Source: Inia geoffrensis (lineage: Eukaryota; Chordata; Mammalia; Artiodactyla; Iniidae). From it: a stretch of 64,000 nt of DNA. Position numbers and translations under genes: made by a program. The notes beneath the pieces were generated by a model, which searched no databases, was not told the origin of the DNA, and saw nothing but the letters and a program-made list of their open reading frames with translations. The stretch is from contig CM070901.1 in NCBI GenBank assembly GCA_036417435.1, positions 163,266,044 to 163,330,043 of the forward strand, in the 5' to 3' direction. Positions 1 to 51,883 of the stretch are shown one piece after another. Position 1 is the first letter of the stretch, and the number at the start of each line of letters is the position of its first letter.

Positions 1-29
1 CATTAAAATGTAAGACTGTTGAGGGATGG

Positions 30-326
30 GCTTGAGGACACAGGGAAGGGGAAGGGTAAGCTGGGACGAAGTGAGAGAGTGGCATGGACTTATATATACT
101 ACCAAATGTAAAATAGCTAGTGGGAAGCAGCCGCATAGCACAGAGAGATAGACTCGGTGCTTTGTGACCACGTAGAGGGGTGGGATAGGGAGGGTGGGAG
201 GGAGGGAGACGCAAGAGGGAGGAGATATGGGGATATATGTATATGTATAGCTGATTCACTTTGTTATAAAGCAGAAACTAACACACCATTGTAAAGCAAT
301 TATACTCCAATAAAGATGTTTAAAAA
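30..326 (+). mobile_element. L1 3' UTR fragment, 5'-truncated
   Basis: Artiodactyl-type L1 end (…CACCATTGTAAAGCAATTA…CCAATAAAGATG). 18-bp duplication AAGACTGTTGAGGGATGG (12-29) and AAGATTGTTGAGGGATGG (327-344), one mismatch. Confidence 0.92.
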
Positions 327-355
327 AAGATTGTTGAGGGATGGACTCTTCTACT

Positions 356-432
356 GATATTTACTGTTCCTAGGCCCTAGAATAGTGTCTCACACAAAGA
401 AAGCCATCAATAAATATTTGTTGACTGAATGA
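356..432 (+). repeat. L2 3' end
   Basis: CTAGGCCCTAGAATAGTG…CAATAAATATTTGTTGACTGA resembles the L2 terminus. Confidence 0.65.
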
Positions 433-629
433 CTCTTGGATTTGAAACTCTTTGACCTTTGCTAGGCACAGGTAAATAACTATGATATAAATAAATGCTT
501 CAATGATAATCCTTATCCGAAATTTTAAGGCTGCACATTCAGTATTTCCATGTTCAAATAATGAGCCATTTTTCACCAGCAGATGGTGATATATACACAA
601 AAAAGCCTCTTTACATTAGTACGATGCTT

Positions 630-778
630 TCCTGTTCAGAGCTTTTACCTCTGTCATCTCATTTGATCTTCAAATCAACCTTGACAGAGCAGGTATTATC
701 CCCCTTGAATGGTAAGGAACAATTTAGATTTATCCAGGGTCTTTTACTTAGTAGGTGGCAGAGTAGGCACTAGAACTT
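630..778 (+). repeat. MIR fragment
   Basis: CATCTCATTTGATCTTCAAATCAACC…GTATTATCCCC…GTGGCAGAG follows the MIR pattern. Confidence 0.6.
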
Positions 779-1374
779 TTTTTTTTTAATTTAATTCCTA
801 CTTGAACAATTTTCTGCTATACCATGATGGCTCTTTAATGTAAAAGTTAAATTTGGCCAGCATTAGTATATTCTGAAAATTGATCACCAACTAGTAACTG
901 AGTTATCTGGTACAAAGTTGAACATCCAACTCTACTAAAAATCTAGAACTTGACCCTAGGACACATTCCCAGTAACTACTAGAACCTACATATACAAATA
1001 ATTATATAAGGTAAGGGACTGGTGGTACAAAACATAAGTAATTTAACCCCACAATTTAAAAATCTCATGCTACTTAATTTAAAAATATTTTCCATCAAGA
1101 CTTTTACCTGGAGTAAATAAGAAACAAGTTTATTAATCCAAATTTCACTTTTGGCCATGGTACATTTACCCACATGAAGAGAACTGTCCAGAAAACAAAT
1201 AGGAAGGAAGAGAAGAAGCATCACGGGACTGATTAGGAAACAAAGTATCAGCACCTAAATAGTTAGCTATAGAGAGACCTCATAGATGACATAACAAGGA
1301 AAACAGGAATGAAGAGATGTCTTAGACATGGTCTGTGTTTGATTCAGGAGGAAAGGGAAACAAGAATTCTGTAC

Positions 1375-40130
<38,756 letters not shown>

Positions 40131-41269
40131 CTATTAAAAAGATGGAAAAGGGGAGCTCTTAGAAGCAAAGCACATTTACTGAAGGCAAAACCCTCACTTG
40201 GGTCAAGTGTGCCAGAATTAATATTTTTAGGTATTTAATCAGCAACAGACAGTACTCCAGTCCATTAAACATAAGACTTTCCATTAAAGCACAAAAATAT
40301 CTTACCTATACATCCTGGATAAATTATTAATGCCTTGACTTGCTAAAGTTATGACATAGAGAAATTAGCTTAAAATAGTACCGTCTGAAGCCACCTTAGT
40401 GAAATGTATCATATTTTAAATTCAAGGCTCAGAACTGGACATAGCAAATACATTTTTATCCTTCCTAAAAAAAAGATGTTATTTATACACTGCCCTTTGA
40501 GGGTATCAGTCTTCAGGTGCAGGATTTGCAGGAATTATATGCAAAATTCTCTACACCCCAAGAGATAATGGGATTAAAAGGTTCCCCAACTCTTTATTAT
40601 TCTTTATATTTCTCAGAATGCATAGACTTCATATTAAGAACAGAAATGTAGAATTCTGTTCATTTGTTATCAGACTTGACAACAGCAATGATAAATATAC
40701 AGTTAAAATAATCACAAAAGAGTTCCTTAGGTTTTCATGTTACAACAGTAAATTACAGCCTCTTGCAGAAGAATACAACTTTAAGTTCTTTAAGACCATT
40801 CTTCCTTCTGACAAATATGATTTTGAATGCTCATCATTTTTAAGAGTAGCAGTGAACTATTACAACAGAGGAAACTAGAGAAATAATAGAGAAAAAGAAA
40901 CAAAATAGAGAAGAAAAATTTAGAAAGCAAATGTTAATTCAAGTATAAGAGAGGAGAAGGCAGGCCGTAGACCTCACATATTTCAAACTTGTTGGTTTCT
41001 AGCCTCCTGATCTCAAAAATCCCAGTATTATTAGTTAAGCCACATAATAATGGCAAGGAGCAATGTCACACCTAGTTTACTAAAGGATAACCAACACACA
41101 AGGGAACTTTTGAGCAATTTGACTACTGATGGCCTTACACTTTGATTCACTGCTATACCTAAAAGTACTCCACTCAAAAAGCAGCATTTACATTGCCTCT
41201 GCTTCTGCTCCATACTATTTACATGAAGTAATTTCATTTGGATGTTAACAATCCCAATTAATGAACCAT

Positions 41270-41612
41270 ATTTAGCTCATTCCCTCCTCAGGCCCTTTAC
41301 ACTTGCTGTTCTCTCTGCCTATGATGTTCTTCTCCTAGATATGTGAAAGATGGCCCTCTCCTCATTACTGCCTCTGCTCAGACGTCACCTCTTTAGAAAG
41401 CCCTCCCATACACACCCTATCTAAAATAATGGCCCTTATTCCTCCAGATGGCCTCACAGCACTTACTTATTATTATTTACGAATATGTTAACTTTTTTGT
41501 TTACTGGTTTATTGTCTTCCATTCCCCCAGCTAAAATGTAAGTTCCATGAGGACAGAATGGTCCCTGGCACATTATACGTATTAATAAAAGTCTGTTGAA
41601 TAAATTAATTTC
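41270..41612 (+). repeat. L2 3' end
   Basis: CAGGCCCTTTACACTTGCTG…CAGACGTCACCTCTTTAG…TGTAAGTTCCATGAGGAC. Confidence 0.88.
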
Positions 41613-41679
41613 AATTGAATATACCTGACAAATAAAAACTGCAAAGGTGTTCTCTAAATTATTCGAGTAAATTTACTTC

Positions 41680-41790
41680 AAATACATAGGTCCTATGCTA
41701 GGTGCCTGGAATACAACAGTAAACAAAACAAAACAAATAAGGTCTTTGTCATCATGGAGTTTATATTCTTGATTCAACTTTAACCAGTAT
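41680..41790. repeat. Old interspersed repeat, class uncertain
   Basis: ATGCTAGGTGCCTGGAATAC…GTCATCATGGAGTTTAT is a common mammalian repeat phrase; I cannot name the family. Confidence 0.4.
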
Positions 41791-41899
41791 AATGAAAGAA
41801 AACTTAAGAGAACTCTTATTTACAATATGAGTGAAATCTAAATAATTATGTGTAAATGGAACAAAACAGTGAAAACAACGGAAGGAAGCTAATGGTACT

Positions 41900-42062
41900 G
41901 GGACCTATTTCTGTGTCAGGCCCCGGGCAAGGGATATTATCTACATTATTTAAATTAAGCCTTTCAACAACGCTGAAATGGAAAGAGGAATTGCTTAACC
42001 TCACAGTTGAGGAAACTGAAACTCAGAAAGTAATTGGCCCAAGGTCACACTGCTAGTAGGTG
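41900..42062 (+). repeat. MIR
   Basis: TTGAGGAAACTGAAACTCAG…GGCCCAAGGTCACACTGC. Confidence 0.85.
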
Positions 42063-42984
42063 ACAAACCACTATAAGTGGTATTGAAATAAATAAAGGTA
42101 TATTAATAAAAGGAAAAGCCTTTATGTGAGCTCTTACTGCTGATCTACTTAAATTATTTTATTTTGAGCATGAAAAATATTTTAAGCAATAAAAATATTT
42201 ACAAAAGCATATTTTCTAGTCTCATCTATTAAGTCATCAAAATTATTCTGCACTAATAAAATATACAATTCAGTCTTTATAACATCACTTAAACATTTAC
42301 CAACCAATACACATTCTGAATTTGCTACCCTTGAGTGAGGTACACTTGTACTTAAAAGAAATAAGCTTGTTTTCAATTCCTCCTTATATTAGGAGTAGGC
42401 AATTGATTTTTCCAAAATTCTTTTTCTTTAATCTCTAAGTAATCAAACTTGACCCAGAAAGAAAACTTGGATATCAAACCACCAGCTATTCTAAAAGAGT
42501 AATGATTTGATTTGAGAGGACCAATTTACTTCATACTTCCTTTGCAAAAGTAAACAGAGGACAGGCTGAGAACTGAGCACTATTTTCCATGGATTTCAGA
42601 TATGACTTTATCATTCACTTTCCTGAAAAGACACAGAAACCATTTCTATATTAAAATTTTCCTATACAACAGACTTTACAACAAGGTCTCATAAAGATCC
42701 ATAAAAAAATTACAAATCATTTGGGAACATTTTAGCAGATATGAAAATCACTCAAACCTTACTTCTAACAATCTTGTACTTGTACCTTTCGGTAAATAAA
42801 GAGTATTTTTCTTGTGTTTTCAATATTGTCTTATCATTAAAAAAAGAAAAAAGATCTTCTAAGGATATTCCTATAATTGCTTTCACATGAAAGGGTGTCA
42901 TCTCTAAGAAGGTAGCTGAATGAGTACTCAGTTGTTTAAAAAATACACACACACAGATGGTAACAATCTGTATGCTATATGAAT

Positions 42985-43142
42985 GCTTGTTAAATTTTAA
43001 TGTGCATCGAATCACCCAGTAATCTTGTTAAAATATAGATTCTTATTCAGCAGGTCTGGAATGGGGCCTGAGACTCTGCATTTCTAACAAGCTCCCAGAT
43101 GTTGCCACTGCTGCCAGCCCACTGACCACACTTTGAGTAGCA
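42985..43142. repeat. MER5A-like fragment
   Basis: AATGTGCATCGAATCACCC…GAGACTCTGCATTTCTAAC…ACCACACTTTGAGTAGC. Confidence 0.8.
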
Positions 43143-43229
43143 AGGCAGAGAAAATCATTATTTCTTTGGAAACATACTCAAAATGCCTGAGAAACAAAGA
43201 TGGCAAAAAGCTACTTTCAGAAAATGGAA

Positions 43230-43298
43230 TATGAACAGTGAGAAATACTTGACACACTAAATGCTCAACAAATGCTTGCTGAATTAATGAATGAAGCA
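43230..43298 (+). repeat. L2 3' end
   Basis: CTAAATGCTCAACAAATGC…CTGAATTAATGAATGAA; hosts a long SINE at its tip. Confidence 0.65.
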
Positions 43299-43661
43299 TG
43301 GGCTTCCCTGGTGGCTCTGTGGTTAAGAATCCACCTGCCAATTCAGGGGACACGGGTTTGAGCCCTGGTCTGGGAAGATCCCACATGCTGGGGAGCAACT
43401 AAGCCCATGGGTCACAACTACTGAGCCTGCGCTCTAGAGCCCGCGAGCCACAACTACTGAGCCTGCATGCCACACCTACTGAGGCCCATGCACCTAGATC
43501 CCATGCTCCACAACAAGAGAAGCTACTGCAGTCAGAAGCCCACGCACTGCAACAAAGGGTAGCCCCCGCTCACCACAACTAGAGAAAGCCCACACACAGC
43601 AACAAAGACCCAACACAGCCAAAAAAAATTTTTAATAACAATAATAAATAAATTTTTAAAA
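43299..43661 (+). mobile_element. tRNA-derived SINE, long type (in an L2 end)
   Basis: Duplication AATGAATGAAGCA (43286-43298) and AATGAACGAAGCA (43662-43674). Inserted at the 3' tip of an L2 fragment. Confidence 0.94.
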
Positions 43662-44201
43662 AATGAACGAAGCAAAGAATGCAACATATTATTAAATGTG
43701 GAAGCTGACGATTAACATTTTTTTAGAACTCGTTTGGTGCTTAATCAAAAGTTAATTGAAATTTTTAACCACAGATCTGTGGCAATTTCAAGTTGTCTAT
43801 GCAGCTGTGACACTTGCCTAGAGTCAGTTTCTGTGTATCTCTATTGATATGCTCTCTTTGCCACATTTAGGAAGGAATGATCCAGTCATATGAATTAAGA
43901 ATTAAAGAATAACATCTATCAGTGAAAAACCAATACATTTTGCCACATAACTGGACATATGTAAAAAACAATCTGAATACAAGTGAAAAAGAGATGAGAA
44001 CACAATATAAGGAACAAGCAGAAGGGCAAACAAATTCTCCCAGAACATATAGAAACCAACCTCAGGTAATATAAATGCAAGAAAACAACCAGGAAATAAG
44101 ACAATGCAGATTCAGCAGAGATGCTACAATTCAGCCTATGCAAGGAAAAACAGATAAAAATGAATTATTAAGGGCAGTTTTCACGTATGTTCTTTCCAGC
44201 C

Positions 44202-44240
44202 ATGCACACATGGGTAGCAATGCACACATGGGTAGCAATG
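44202..44240. repeat. 18-bp tandem duplication
   Basis: Unit ATGCACACATGGGTAGCA twice in perfect tandem, then a partial third. Confidence 0.9.
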
Positions 44241-44935
44241 CATTTAGTAAGTGTCACAAGAGCAAAAGGAGGTGGGATGGATGGGGGATATAAAAAATGA
44301 AACCGATAAATCAGGCAAGCATCCCCAGTTAACTCTGAGACTGATCAGAAATAAACAAAAAATAAATAGCAAAAAGAAAACAATCCTATGGGCCATTTAC
44401 TAAAAGCTCAAATAAACTTGTCCTGACAAATCTGTTACACATGCAGCCAAGTTCTCCACCTTACAAAAGATAGGATGGGTAACCAGAAAAAAAGGCACAA
44501 AGAAGTCAAGCAGCAAAGACAGGATAAATGCTCTACAAACAGGCCCTTCCTTTGTAAATGATACTATTTTTCATTCTGGATCCAAAATCCAAAAGGAGGT
44601 ATCTATTTACTTAATGTCAGAAAGAGGTCTTCTGATTTAAAAAAAAAAAAAAAAATCAGCACAGCCATGAAGACAAAGTGATGAGTTCCCATTCCATCTC
44701 AATCCTAATCCTCCAAACCCTAGGAATTATACCCCATCTGGTATCAAAGATACACTTGTTTTAACAGTGTACATCTGTTGACTCAGGCAAATCAGAGCTT
44801 TAAAAACCTGATACTGAGCAGATTGCAAGGGCCAGATGATATCTTTCAACTTTTCTGTATATCTTTCTAACATTAATATGGTCAGTTATCCACTAATGTT
44901 TAAGTGGAAAACTTGGTTAAAAAACAAAACACTAC

Positions 44936-45129
44936 GGGCTTCCCTGGTGGCGCAGTGGTTGAGAGTCCACCTGCCGATGCAGGGGACATGGGTTCGTGCC
45001 CTGGTCCAGGAAGATCCCACATGTGGTGGAGCGGCTGGGCCCGTGAGCCATGGCCGCTGAGCCTGCGTGTCTGGAGCCTGTGCTTCACAACGGGAGAGGC
45101 CACAACAGTGAGAGGCCCGCATACCGCAA

Positions 45130-45153
<24 letters not shown>
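44936..45153 (+). mobile_element. tRNA-derived SINE, short type
   Basis: Flanks AAAACAAAACACTAC and AACAAAAACACTAC; tail expanded as (CAAAA)n. Confidence 0.94.
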
Positions 45154-45161
<8 letters not shown>

Positions 45162-45744
45162 CACTACAGTTTGGCACCAGTAAGAAAATTTCCCTTACAA
45201 TCACCATTTAGGGATAAAATTTAATAATTTAATTATTGGTAATACTCCTCAAATTAGCTCACTGAACACCTATCAGTGTTTACTGGGTGCTAATCATGTA
45301 TAAGGTTTTGGCTCAGCTATTTGAGAGGGACCCAAAAAGGATAATATACAATTCTTAAGGAGATAAGACATATATACAAATTACTAAAACACAAGGCAGT
45401 ACCTGGTGCTTAATCAGACGAGGCCTCATGAGTGGAACCAGTTAAGCACTAGAGAAGTACAAAGCAAGTACTTTCAACTAGAGTGATCACAAAAGGCCAT
45501 GTGGAAAGGTCCCTTTTTAAGTTATGCTTTGAAGGATGAGTATAAGATGTCAATACAAAACAACCTAAAGTGCAAAGGAGAAATGAAATTCCAGATAAGG
45601 GACTGAACTGGCATTAGTACAATACTGTAGCTATTCAAGAATTAGCAAGTAGTCCAGACTGGGTGATATAGGGCTACAAAAGGGAAGTAGAAGGAAATAA
45701 GGTTGTATTAGTTGCCATTTAAAATTAATTCTAACTGAAATAAT

Positions 45745-45925
45745 AATAATAGTAGCTACTTTTATTGAATACCTACTAAACACCATACATTATTCTACAC
45801 ACTTTACCATGTTATCTTAGAACCATTCTGTAAGGCAGGTGTTTTCATTTCCCAGATAAATATCAATAAACACGTTCTGGGAGGTTAAAATTTTTGCCTC
45901 AGATCACAGAAGTAAGCCCATGTTT
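45745..45925 (+). repeat. MIR
   Basis: TAGTAGCTACTTTTATTG…GTTATCTTAGAACCATTC…TTTTGCCTCAGATCACAG. Confidence 0.7.
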
Positions 45926-46033
45926 TAATGAAACTATTAATATACTACAAGCTGGTGATTCTATTGTAAATTCCCAGTATAGTGTCTGTCTTTCCAAATC
46001 TTGGTATTTCTACCCCACTGTTCTCTGCTAAAG

Positions 46034-46780
46034 AAAATCCTATCTGGAACCCTCCTACACTGTTGGTGGGAATGTAAATTGGTGCAGCCACTATGGAAAA
46101 CAGTATAGATGTTCCTTAAAAAACTAAAAATAGAGCTACCATATGATCCAGCAATTCCACTCCTGGGCATCTATCCAGAAAAGACAGAAACTCTAATTTG
46201 AAAAGATACATGTACCCTAATGTTCATAGCAGCACAATTTACAATAGCCAAGACATGGAAACAACACAAGTGCCCATCAAGAGACAATTGATTTAAGAAG
46301 ATGTGGTATAAATATACAATGGACTATTACTCAGCCATTAAAAGAATGAAATATTGCAGCAACATGGATGGCCCTAGAGAATATCATAGCTAAGGGAAGT
46401 CAGTCAGACAGAGAAAGACAAATATTATATCACTTATATGTGGAATCTAAAAAATAATGCAAATAAGCCTATATACAAAACAGAAACAGACCCATGGACA
46501 AAGAAAACAAACTTATGGTTACCAAGGGGGTAAAAGGGAAGTGAGGGAGGGATAAATTAGGAGTACTGGATTAACAGATACAAACTACTATACAAAAAAA
46601 TAGATAAGCAAGAAGGATTTACTGTATAACACAGGGAACTATATTCAATATCTTTTAATAACCTATAATGGAAAATAAGCTGAAGAAAAAAAAATATATA
46701 TATATATATAAAACTGAATCACTTTGCTGTACACCTGAAACTAACACAATATTGTAAATTAACTACACTTCAAAAAGGAG
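46034..46780 (+). mobile_element. L1 3' end, 5'-truncated
   Basis: CTACACTGTTGGTGGGAATG…CAGCAATTCCACTCCTGGGC…GTACACCTGAAACTAACAC. Contains an (AT)n tract at about 46692-46710. Less diverged than the older L1 pieces. Confidence 0.9.
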
Positions 46781-46919
46781 GAGGGGGAGGGGGAGAGGAA
46801 ACTCCTATCTGTTAAGAATTTATGGACAGGCTTTCAATCTGGCCAACACCACCTCTATTCCCACCAATTTCAAGTCCCCAATTCATGTACATATTTCTCT
46901 TCCCATGGAGTGTATGTGA

Positions 46920-47050
46920 AGATGGAATGGGGAGACAGGGAAAGGCAGGCAAAGAAAACAGATTATGAAAGGACTTGAATATCATGCTAAATAATCAGAT
47001 TTTATCCTGAAGGCATTGGAGAACCACTGAAGGTTTTTAAACAGGGAAGT
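46920..47050. repeat. Old interspersed repeat, class uncertain
   Basis: AGGACTTGAATATCATGC…GGCATTGGAGAACCACTG; similar wording at 28200-28290. Family not recognised. Confidence 0.4.
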
Positions 47051-47440
47051 GGGTAAACAAAGTGAAGGCAGGACAGACTAGAAGCAGAGAGAAACTCAAC
47101 AAACGACTGGGTAAATTCAGGTTATCAGTGAATAAATTCACAATGGGAATCCCTAGGGAAGCTGAAACCAATACTGGGTAGAGAAACTTGAAAAGCCTTG
47201 CAACCAAGGTTTAAGAGCTACTGTTGCCCTTAGTTTCTCTAGCTTATTCTCATTAGCATGTTTCTCAATAACACAATTTCATGTCTGAGCCCAAAGGTAT
47301 TTTTATAACATACTTCCTTGACCCACTCTGATAAATGGCTTAGTAAAAGAGGTCTAGCAATAGAACCAAAGTAGAAAAGAGAAGTGAAGACAGACGGATA
47401 CCTCACAGGCATCTCAATACATGTCCAAAATTAAGCTCTT

Positions 47441-47653
47441 TTTTTTTTTTTTTTTTTTTTTGGTGGTACGCGGGCCTCTCACTGTTGTGGCCTCTCCCGT
47501 TGTGGAGCACAGGCTCCGGACACGCAGGCTCAGCGGCCATGGCTCACAGGCCCAGCCGCTCCGCGGCATGTGGGATCTTCCCAGACCGGGGCACAAACCC
47601 GTGTCCCCTGCATTGGCAGGCGGACTCTCAACTGCTGCGCCACCAGGGAAGCC
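47441..47653 (-). mobile_element. tRNA-derived SINE, short type
   Basis: CCAAAATTAAGCTCTT before and CCAAAATTAAACTCTT after (one mismatch). Poly-T over 20 bases. Confidence 0.95.
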
Positions 47654-47824
47654 CCAAAATTAAACTCTTGATTCTCTTTTTCCTATCTCAGTAACTGGCT
47701 TAATCATAACATCTAGTAGCTCTAACCAGAAACCTGTCATCCTTGGCTCAGCCTTCTCCATTTCGCTTCCCAATCAAATCCATCTGTTAATCCTATAACC
47801 TCCAAAATAGAATTAGGATCAGTC

Positions 47825-48390
47825 TACTTTTCACCTTCTATACCACTACCATGTTTGTGCAAGCCTCTTTCACTTCTCCTTGTATGCTCTCAACACCCTC
47901 ACCTTGTTCCACTTTCCTCCTAGCGTCTATCCTATAGTCATACTAGCCAAGTGCTCTCCTGGCTTAAGTCATTTGTGCATGCCATTTCCTTGGACTGGAA
48001 TACACCCCCCCCCCCTGCAATAAGGCTGGTTTCTTCTTATACCTCAAGATTCAGCTTGAATAATTCCTCCTCAAAACAACCTTCCTTGACTGCCCTAATA
48101 TCTACACAAGTCTCCCCATAAGTCCCTTCCCCAGTTCTCTACCCAGTACCTATTTATTTCCTTCACAGTACTTCTCTCAATGTATATGAACATACTTGTT
48201 GTTTACCTGTCAGTGTCTGTCTTCCCCAATCCACCACCTCCAACCGCACTGCAATATCCATGACAGAAGGACTGGTTTCCCTTCCATGGTATACCTAGTA
48301 CTTAGAACTGAACTTGTGCTGCTACCTAGCACAGAACCTAGTATCTAGCACAGAACACTGTAGATATTCAATAAATATTTGTTCAGTAAA
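47825..48390 (+). repeat. L2 3' half
   Basis: CCATTTCCTTGGACTGGAAT…TCAAGATTCAGCTTG…TAGATATTCAATAAATATTTG. A run of ten C at about 48006. Confidence 0.85.
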
Positions 48391-48808
48391 TGGATAAATA
48401 TAAGGAAAAAAAATAACTTAGGTTTAACCATATCAATTATACATATACAGGATGGATGTTATTCAATTTGACAATAGTTCATAAGAAAAGAATGTTAAGG
48501 TCTTAAGTGAACACACTCCAACAGAGATAAAATTCTAAAACAGCTAACAATCTTTAGCTGCATTTCTAGACTTAGAGTGACCAAAGCACTCATTTGACTC
48601 TTCAACATGTATTTTCTGAGAATGTTACAGTGCTCTAGGCAATATGGTAAGCAGTAGGGCTACAACAGTGAGAAAGACAAACATAGTCCCTGACCTCCTG
48701 GGCTACACTCTCCATCCAGAAGATCATGGAAAGTAACAATCGCTCAGTTCTCATTAGTTATATTACATTTTAAATCTTACATTCAGCTCTGGGCAGTTTA
48801 TTTTAAAG

Positions 48809-49076
48809 CAGCGGTCCCCAACCTTTTTGGCACCAGGGGCTGGTTTCGTGGAAGACAATTTTTCCACAGGCGAGGTGGGGATGGGGTGGGGGTGGGGGTG
48901 GGGGGTGGAGGGCGGGAGGATATGGTTCAGGTGGTAATGCGAGTGATGGGGAGCGATGGGGAGCGGCAGATGAAACTTCCCTCTCCTGCCCACCACTCAC
49001 CTCCTGCTGTGCAGCCCAGTTCCTAACAGGACGGGGACTGCAATCGGTCCACAGCCTGGCGGTTTGGGGACCCCTG
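48809..49076. mobile_element. MER1-type hAT element
   Basis: Inverted ends CAGCGGTCCCCAACC and GGTTTGGGGACCCCTG, flanked by a perfect 8-bp duplication TTTTAAAG (48801-48808, 49077-49084), the length expected for hAT. 268 bp, nonautonomous. Confidence 0.9.
48874..48919 (+). other. G-rich tract, possible G-quadruplex
   Basis: Repeated GGGG/GGGGG runs separated by single T or AT on plus (template strand for EPB41), inside the MER1-type element. Confidence 0.6.
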
Positions 49077-50571
49077 TTTTAAAGAAACCAGAATCTGTCC
49101 AAAGAAGAGACATGACATAATGATGGAATTTGAAACCATGTCATAAGGTAAATAATTGAAAGGTATTAGGATGCTTAACCTAGAAAAAGAGAACAGAGAA
49201 CAGGGAAGCGATTGTTGCCCTCACAAATTTCAAGAGCTGCCACATTCTATGTGATTCCTAAGAGCAAAACTCAGATTAGTCAGTGGAAATTACAAAGACA
49301 CAGTTTTCATTTCAAAATAAAAGGAAGAAATTCCTAATAATTCGAGATATCTAATAATTTAATGATCTTCTTGGGAATGGCGAGCTTATTATCACTGGAA
49401 ATATTCAGTCAGAAGCTGAATGACCATCTGTCATGGATGCCAGAGAAAGGGTTCTTCCATTAAGTGGGTCCTTGCATTAAGTGATCTCTAAGGTTCCATG
49501 CAATGCTAAGATTTTACAGAGAGGAAGGAAGGTAAGGAAAAAAATAAAAGGGACATTAGAATAGTGATGCAATTGGGTTATTTTTTAAAAGGCTGTAGTA
49601 TAAAGTCAGTTACCATTTGGGTTAGGAGAATAAAGGGGAAAAAAGGGATAAAAGGCCATTTTACTTCTCTAATCAGAAAACAGAATCCAGTAACATTCCT
49701 TCAGACAGAAAGAAACAAATGTTCAAGTGTTGAAGTCTCAGAAAATTAACTAGAAAATAGTTTGTTTCCCAGTAAAATCAATCTCCTCAAAATGCAGGAA
49801 AGTGTTTTTCCATTGTAACTCAATTTAAGTATGCTAATTAGCACTTCCAGAAAAACAGGATAACCATCTATGTAAAATATATAAATGGTAGTTTAAAATA
49901 TACAAAAGAGCTTCTTTGTGATTCTCCCTTCATCCTCCCAAAATTATTTGGACCTTAAACTACTCCTTATGTGGACTATTAAAGGATACTTGCCATACTG
50001 AGTGAATCAGGAATGTCACTCAGCATGAACATGCTGTTTTCAACAACTTGATTTTTAATTTAAGTCATTTCCATGGTGACTAACACCATTGAATCAACTC
50101 ATTCAAAGATATTTTTAAATAAACAAACTCTTACTCATCTCCTTCTAAGAAGACCAAAATACTGTATGCTCTCTACTTCTCTACAGAATTCAAGCTTGTA
50201 CTTAGACGATGTCTAGACATACTCTGAAAGTATACCACCTGCGCCCTCCCAGAAGAATGCACTATCCCCGTGATTACTAGGCATCACTGAGGAAGATGTG
50301 AGACCAAAACATTCATTTCCCACAGAACTGAGTTTTACTCTCTTTAATTGTCAAAATGTGTTAGTTTAGCCATTCTGAATGGAAACCTTTATTAAATGGA
50401 TAATGTGCTTCCTTGATTCATTTAAAAAACCTATAGAACATAGTAAACCTTTAATGACTTAGTCATCATTATGAACCTCAATTACTATGCAGCGCTAATG
50501 TCCTCAAGGGCTATTTTAAAATCTATAAGGATGGTAAGCTCTGCCACATGGATTCCTGAGTATTGCGGGGG

Positions 50572-50574
<3 letters not shown>

Positions 50575-50619
<45 letters not shown>
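50575..50619. repeat. (GT)n microsatellite
   Basis: About 22 uninterrupted GT units. Confidence 0.97.
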
Positions 50620-50620
<1 letters not shown>

Positions 50621-51741
50621 TGCCTTTAATAGTTTTCCTGTTTGTTCATCTGCAGAATTAGCTTATATCTCTTGCTGATGTCAAGATGGTCTGCCAATGA
50701 GTAGCTTCCAACATCTCCTTTTCTAATCTGCTGTTTGTTAATCTACCATTGACTAGGAAGACAAATTGCCAAGTGTGTTAAAATTGTGTCTAAAATAAAA
50801 GAAGTGCAAAGAAAGAGTAAGACTAATGCTTCACACTATTCACTGGAATAATTTAACACGTGGATTTTGTGAAATCTATTTTAGCCCTTCAAATATAAGC
50901 CTACTTCCAGGTTCCCATTACACTGTAACTAGTTGAGACTGTTAGATAAGTGACCTTCAGATAAATCACACCAATATAATGACCATTCTCTTTCTTTACA
51001 AGTAGAGATCAAAAGCTTTAATGATGTTATTCATATAAAGTGTTGTATTCATATAAACTCTTTTGGAAAACCAAAAACAAAGTAACAGTTTAGTCTGAAA
51101 ATGTAACAGAAAAGGAGGAGAACTATTTAACAGCATCAAAAATCTCACGGTAAATACAAATAAAACCTGAAAATTTCTAGCTACCCAGGGAGTTTAGCTA
51201 AGCCTATGGAACTTTTCTTACACTCTTGTTTCTATTTTATTATCTTAGAGCCAATTCAATCTTACAATACTTACTAATTTTAAAATCAAGAAATTCCCAA
51301 AGATTTATTATACTAGTAAATTTCACTTTAACCAGAAAACTACAGTATAATAATTAACATCTGATTAGAGTATAAATATGAATAAAAATTAACATTGGAT
51401 CATGGGTTGCATTAGCAGACATTGTGAAAACTGGAAAATAGGCTGTGGTTGTCTCCCACTATTGTTAAATGTGAAAAATATACTACAGTCTACCAGAAGA
51501 TAAAATGCTTTCTCACACTGTTTGGCACAGAAACAAGATTCAGTAATGATGGACTATTTCAAATAACCAACTATTTGCTAAAAGCATTCAATAAAATTAT
51601 TGACTATGCTTGATGACATTTTTGTCTCTCAAAAAGGATGTGTCCTATTATGGTGTACTTAATTCTAAGCAATAAAGAATAATTTATTGGTGACATGAAA
51701 GTATCAGGAAACTTGGCAGAAAATAATAATTTCACAAAGTT

Positions 51742-51883
51742 GGTGGGGGTTTTTTGTGGGTTTTTTTTTGGCCACCCCATGCAGGCGGCTTGTGGGATCC
51801 TAGTTCCCCAACCAAAGATGGAACCTCAGCCCCTTGCAGTGCAACTGCGGAGTCCTAACCACTGGACTGCCAGGGAATTCCCC
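51742..51883 (-). mobile_element. tRNA-derived SINE, compact type
   Basis: On plus: GGTTTTTTTTTGGCCACCCC to GCCAGGGAATTCC. ACAAAGTT occurs on both sides as the duplication. Confidence 0.87.

Larger units (their letters stand above)
1..1374 (-). other. EPB41: EPB41 intron, 5' part
   Basis: Begins with donor GTACAG and runs off the window. Holds an L1 3' fragment, an L2 end and a MIR. 790-1370 has no recognised feature, and no further EPB41 exon was found. Confidence 0.8.

Noticed and set aside
40131..40168. Upstream Met extending the first coding exon
   Set aside because: It is on the intron side of the acceptor at 40131-40132; the known AUG-1 context follows.
40618..40878. 86-codon open frame upstream of AUG-1 as a possible small gene
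   Set aside because: AT-rich, no domain or repeat identity, no splice or promoter context; compatible with chance.
44202..44240. Short direct repeats as a CRISPR-like array
   Set aside because: Only two tandem 18-bp units with no spacers, in a mammalian intron.
44886..45224. Overlapping open frames of 80-106 codons on both strands
   Set aside because: They are translations of a GC-rich short SINE; the same peptide wording recurs at every copy in the window.
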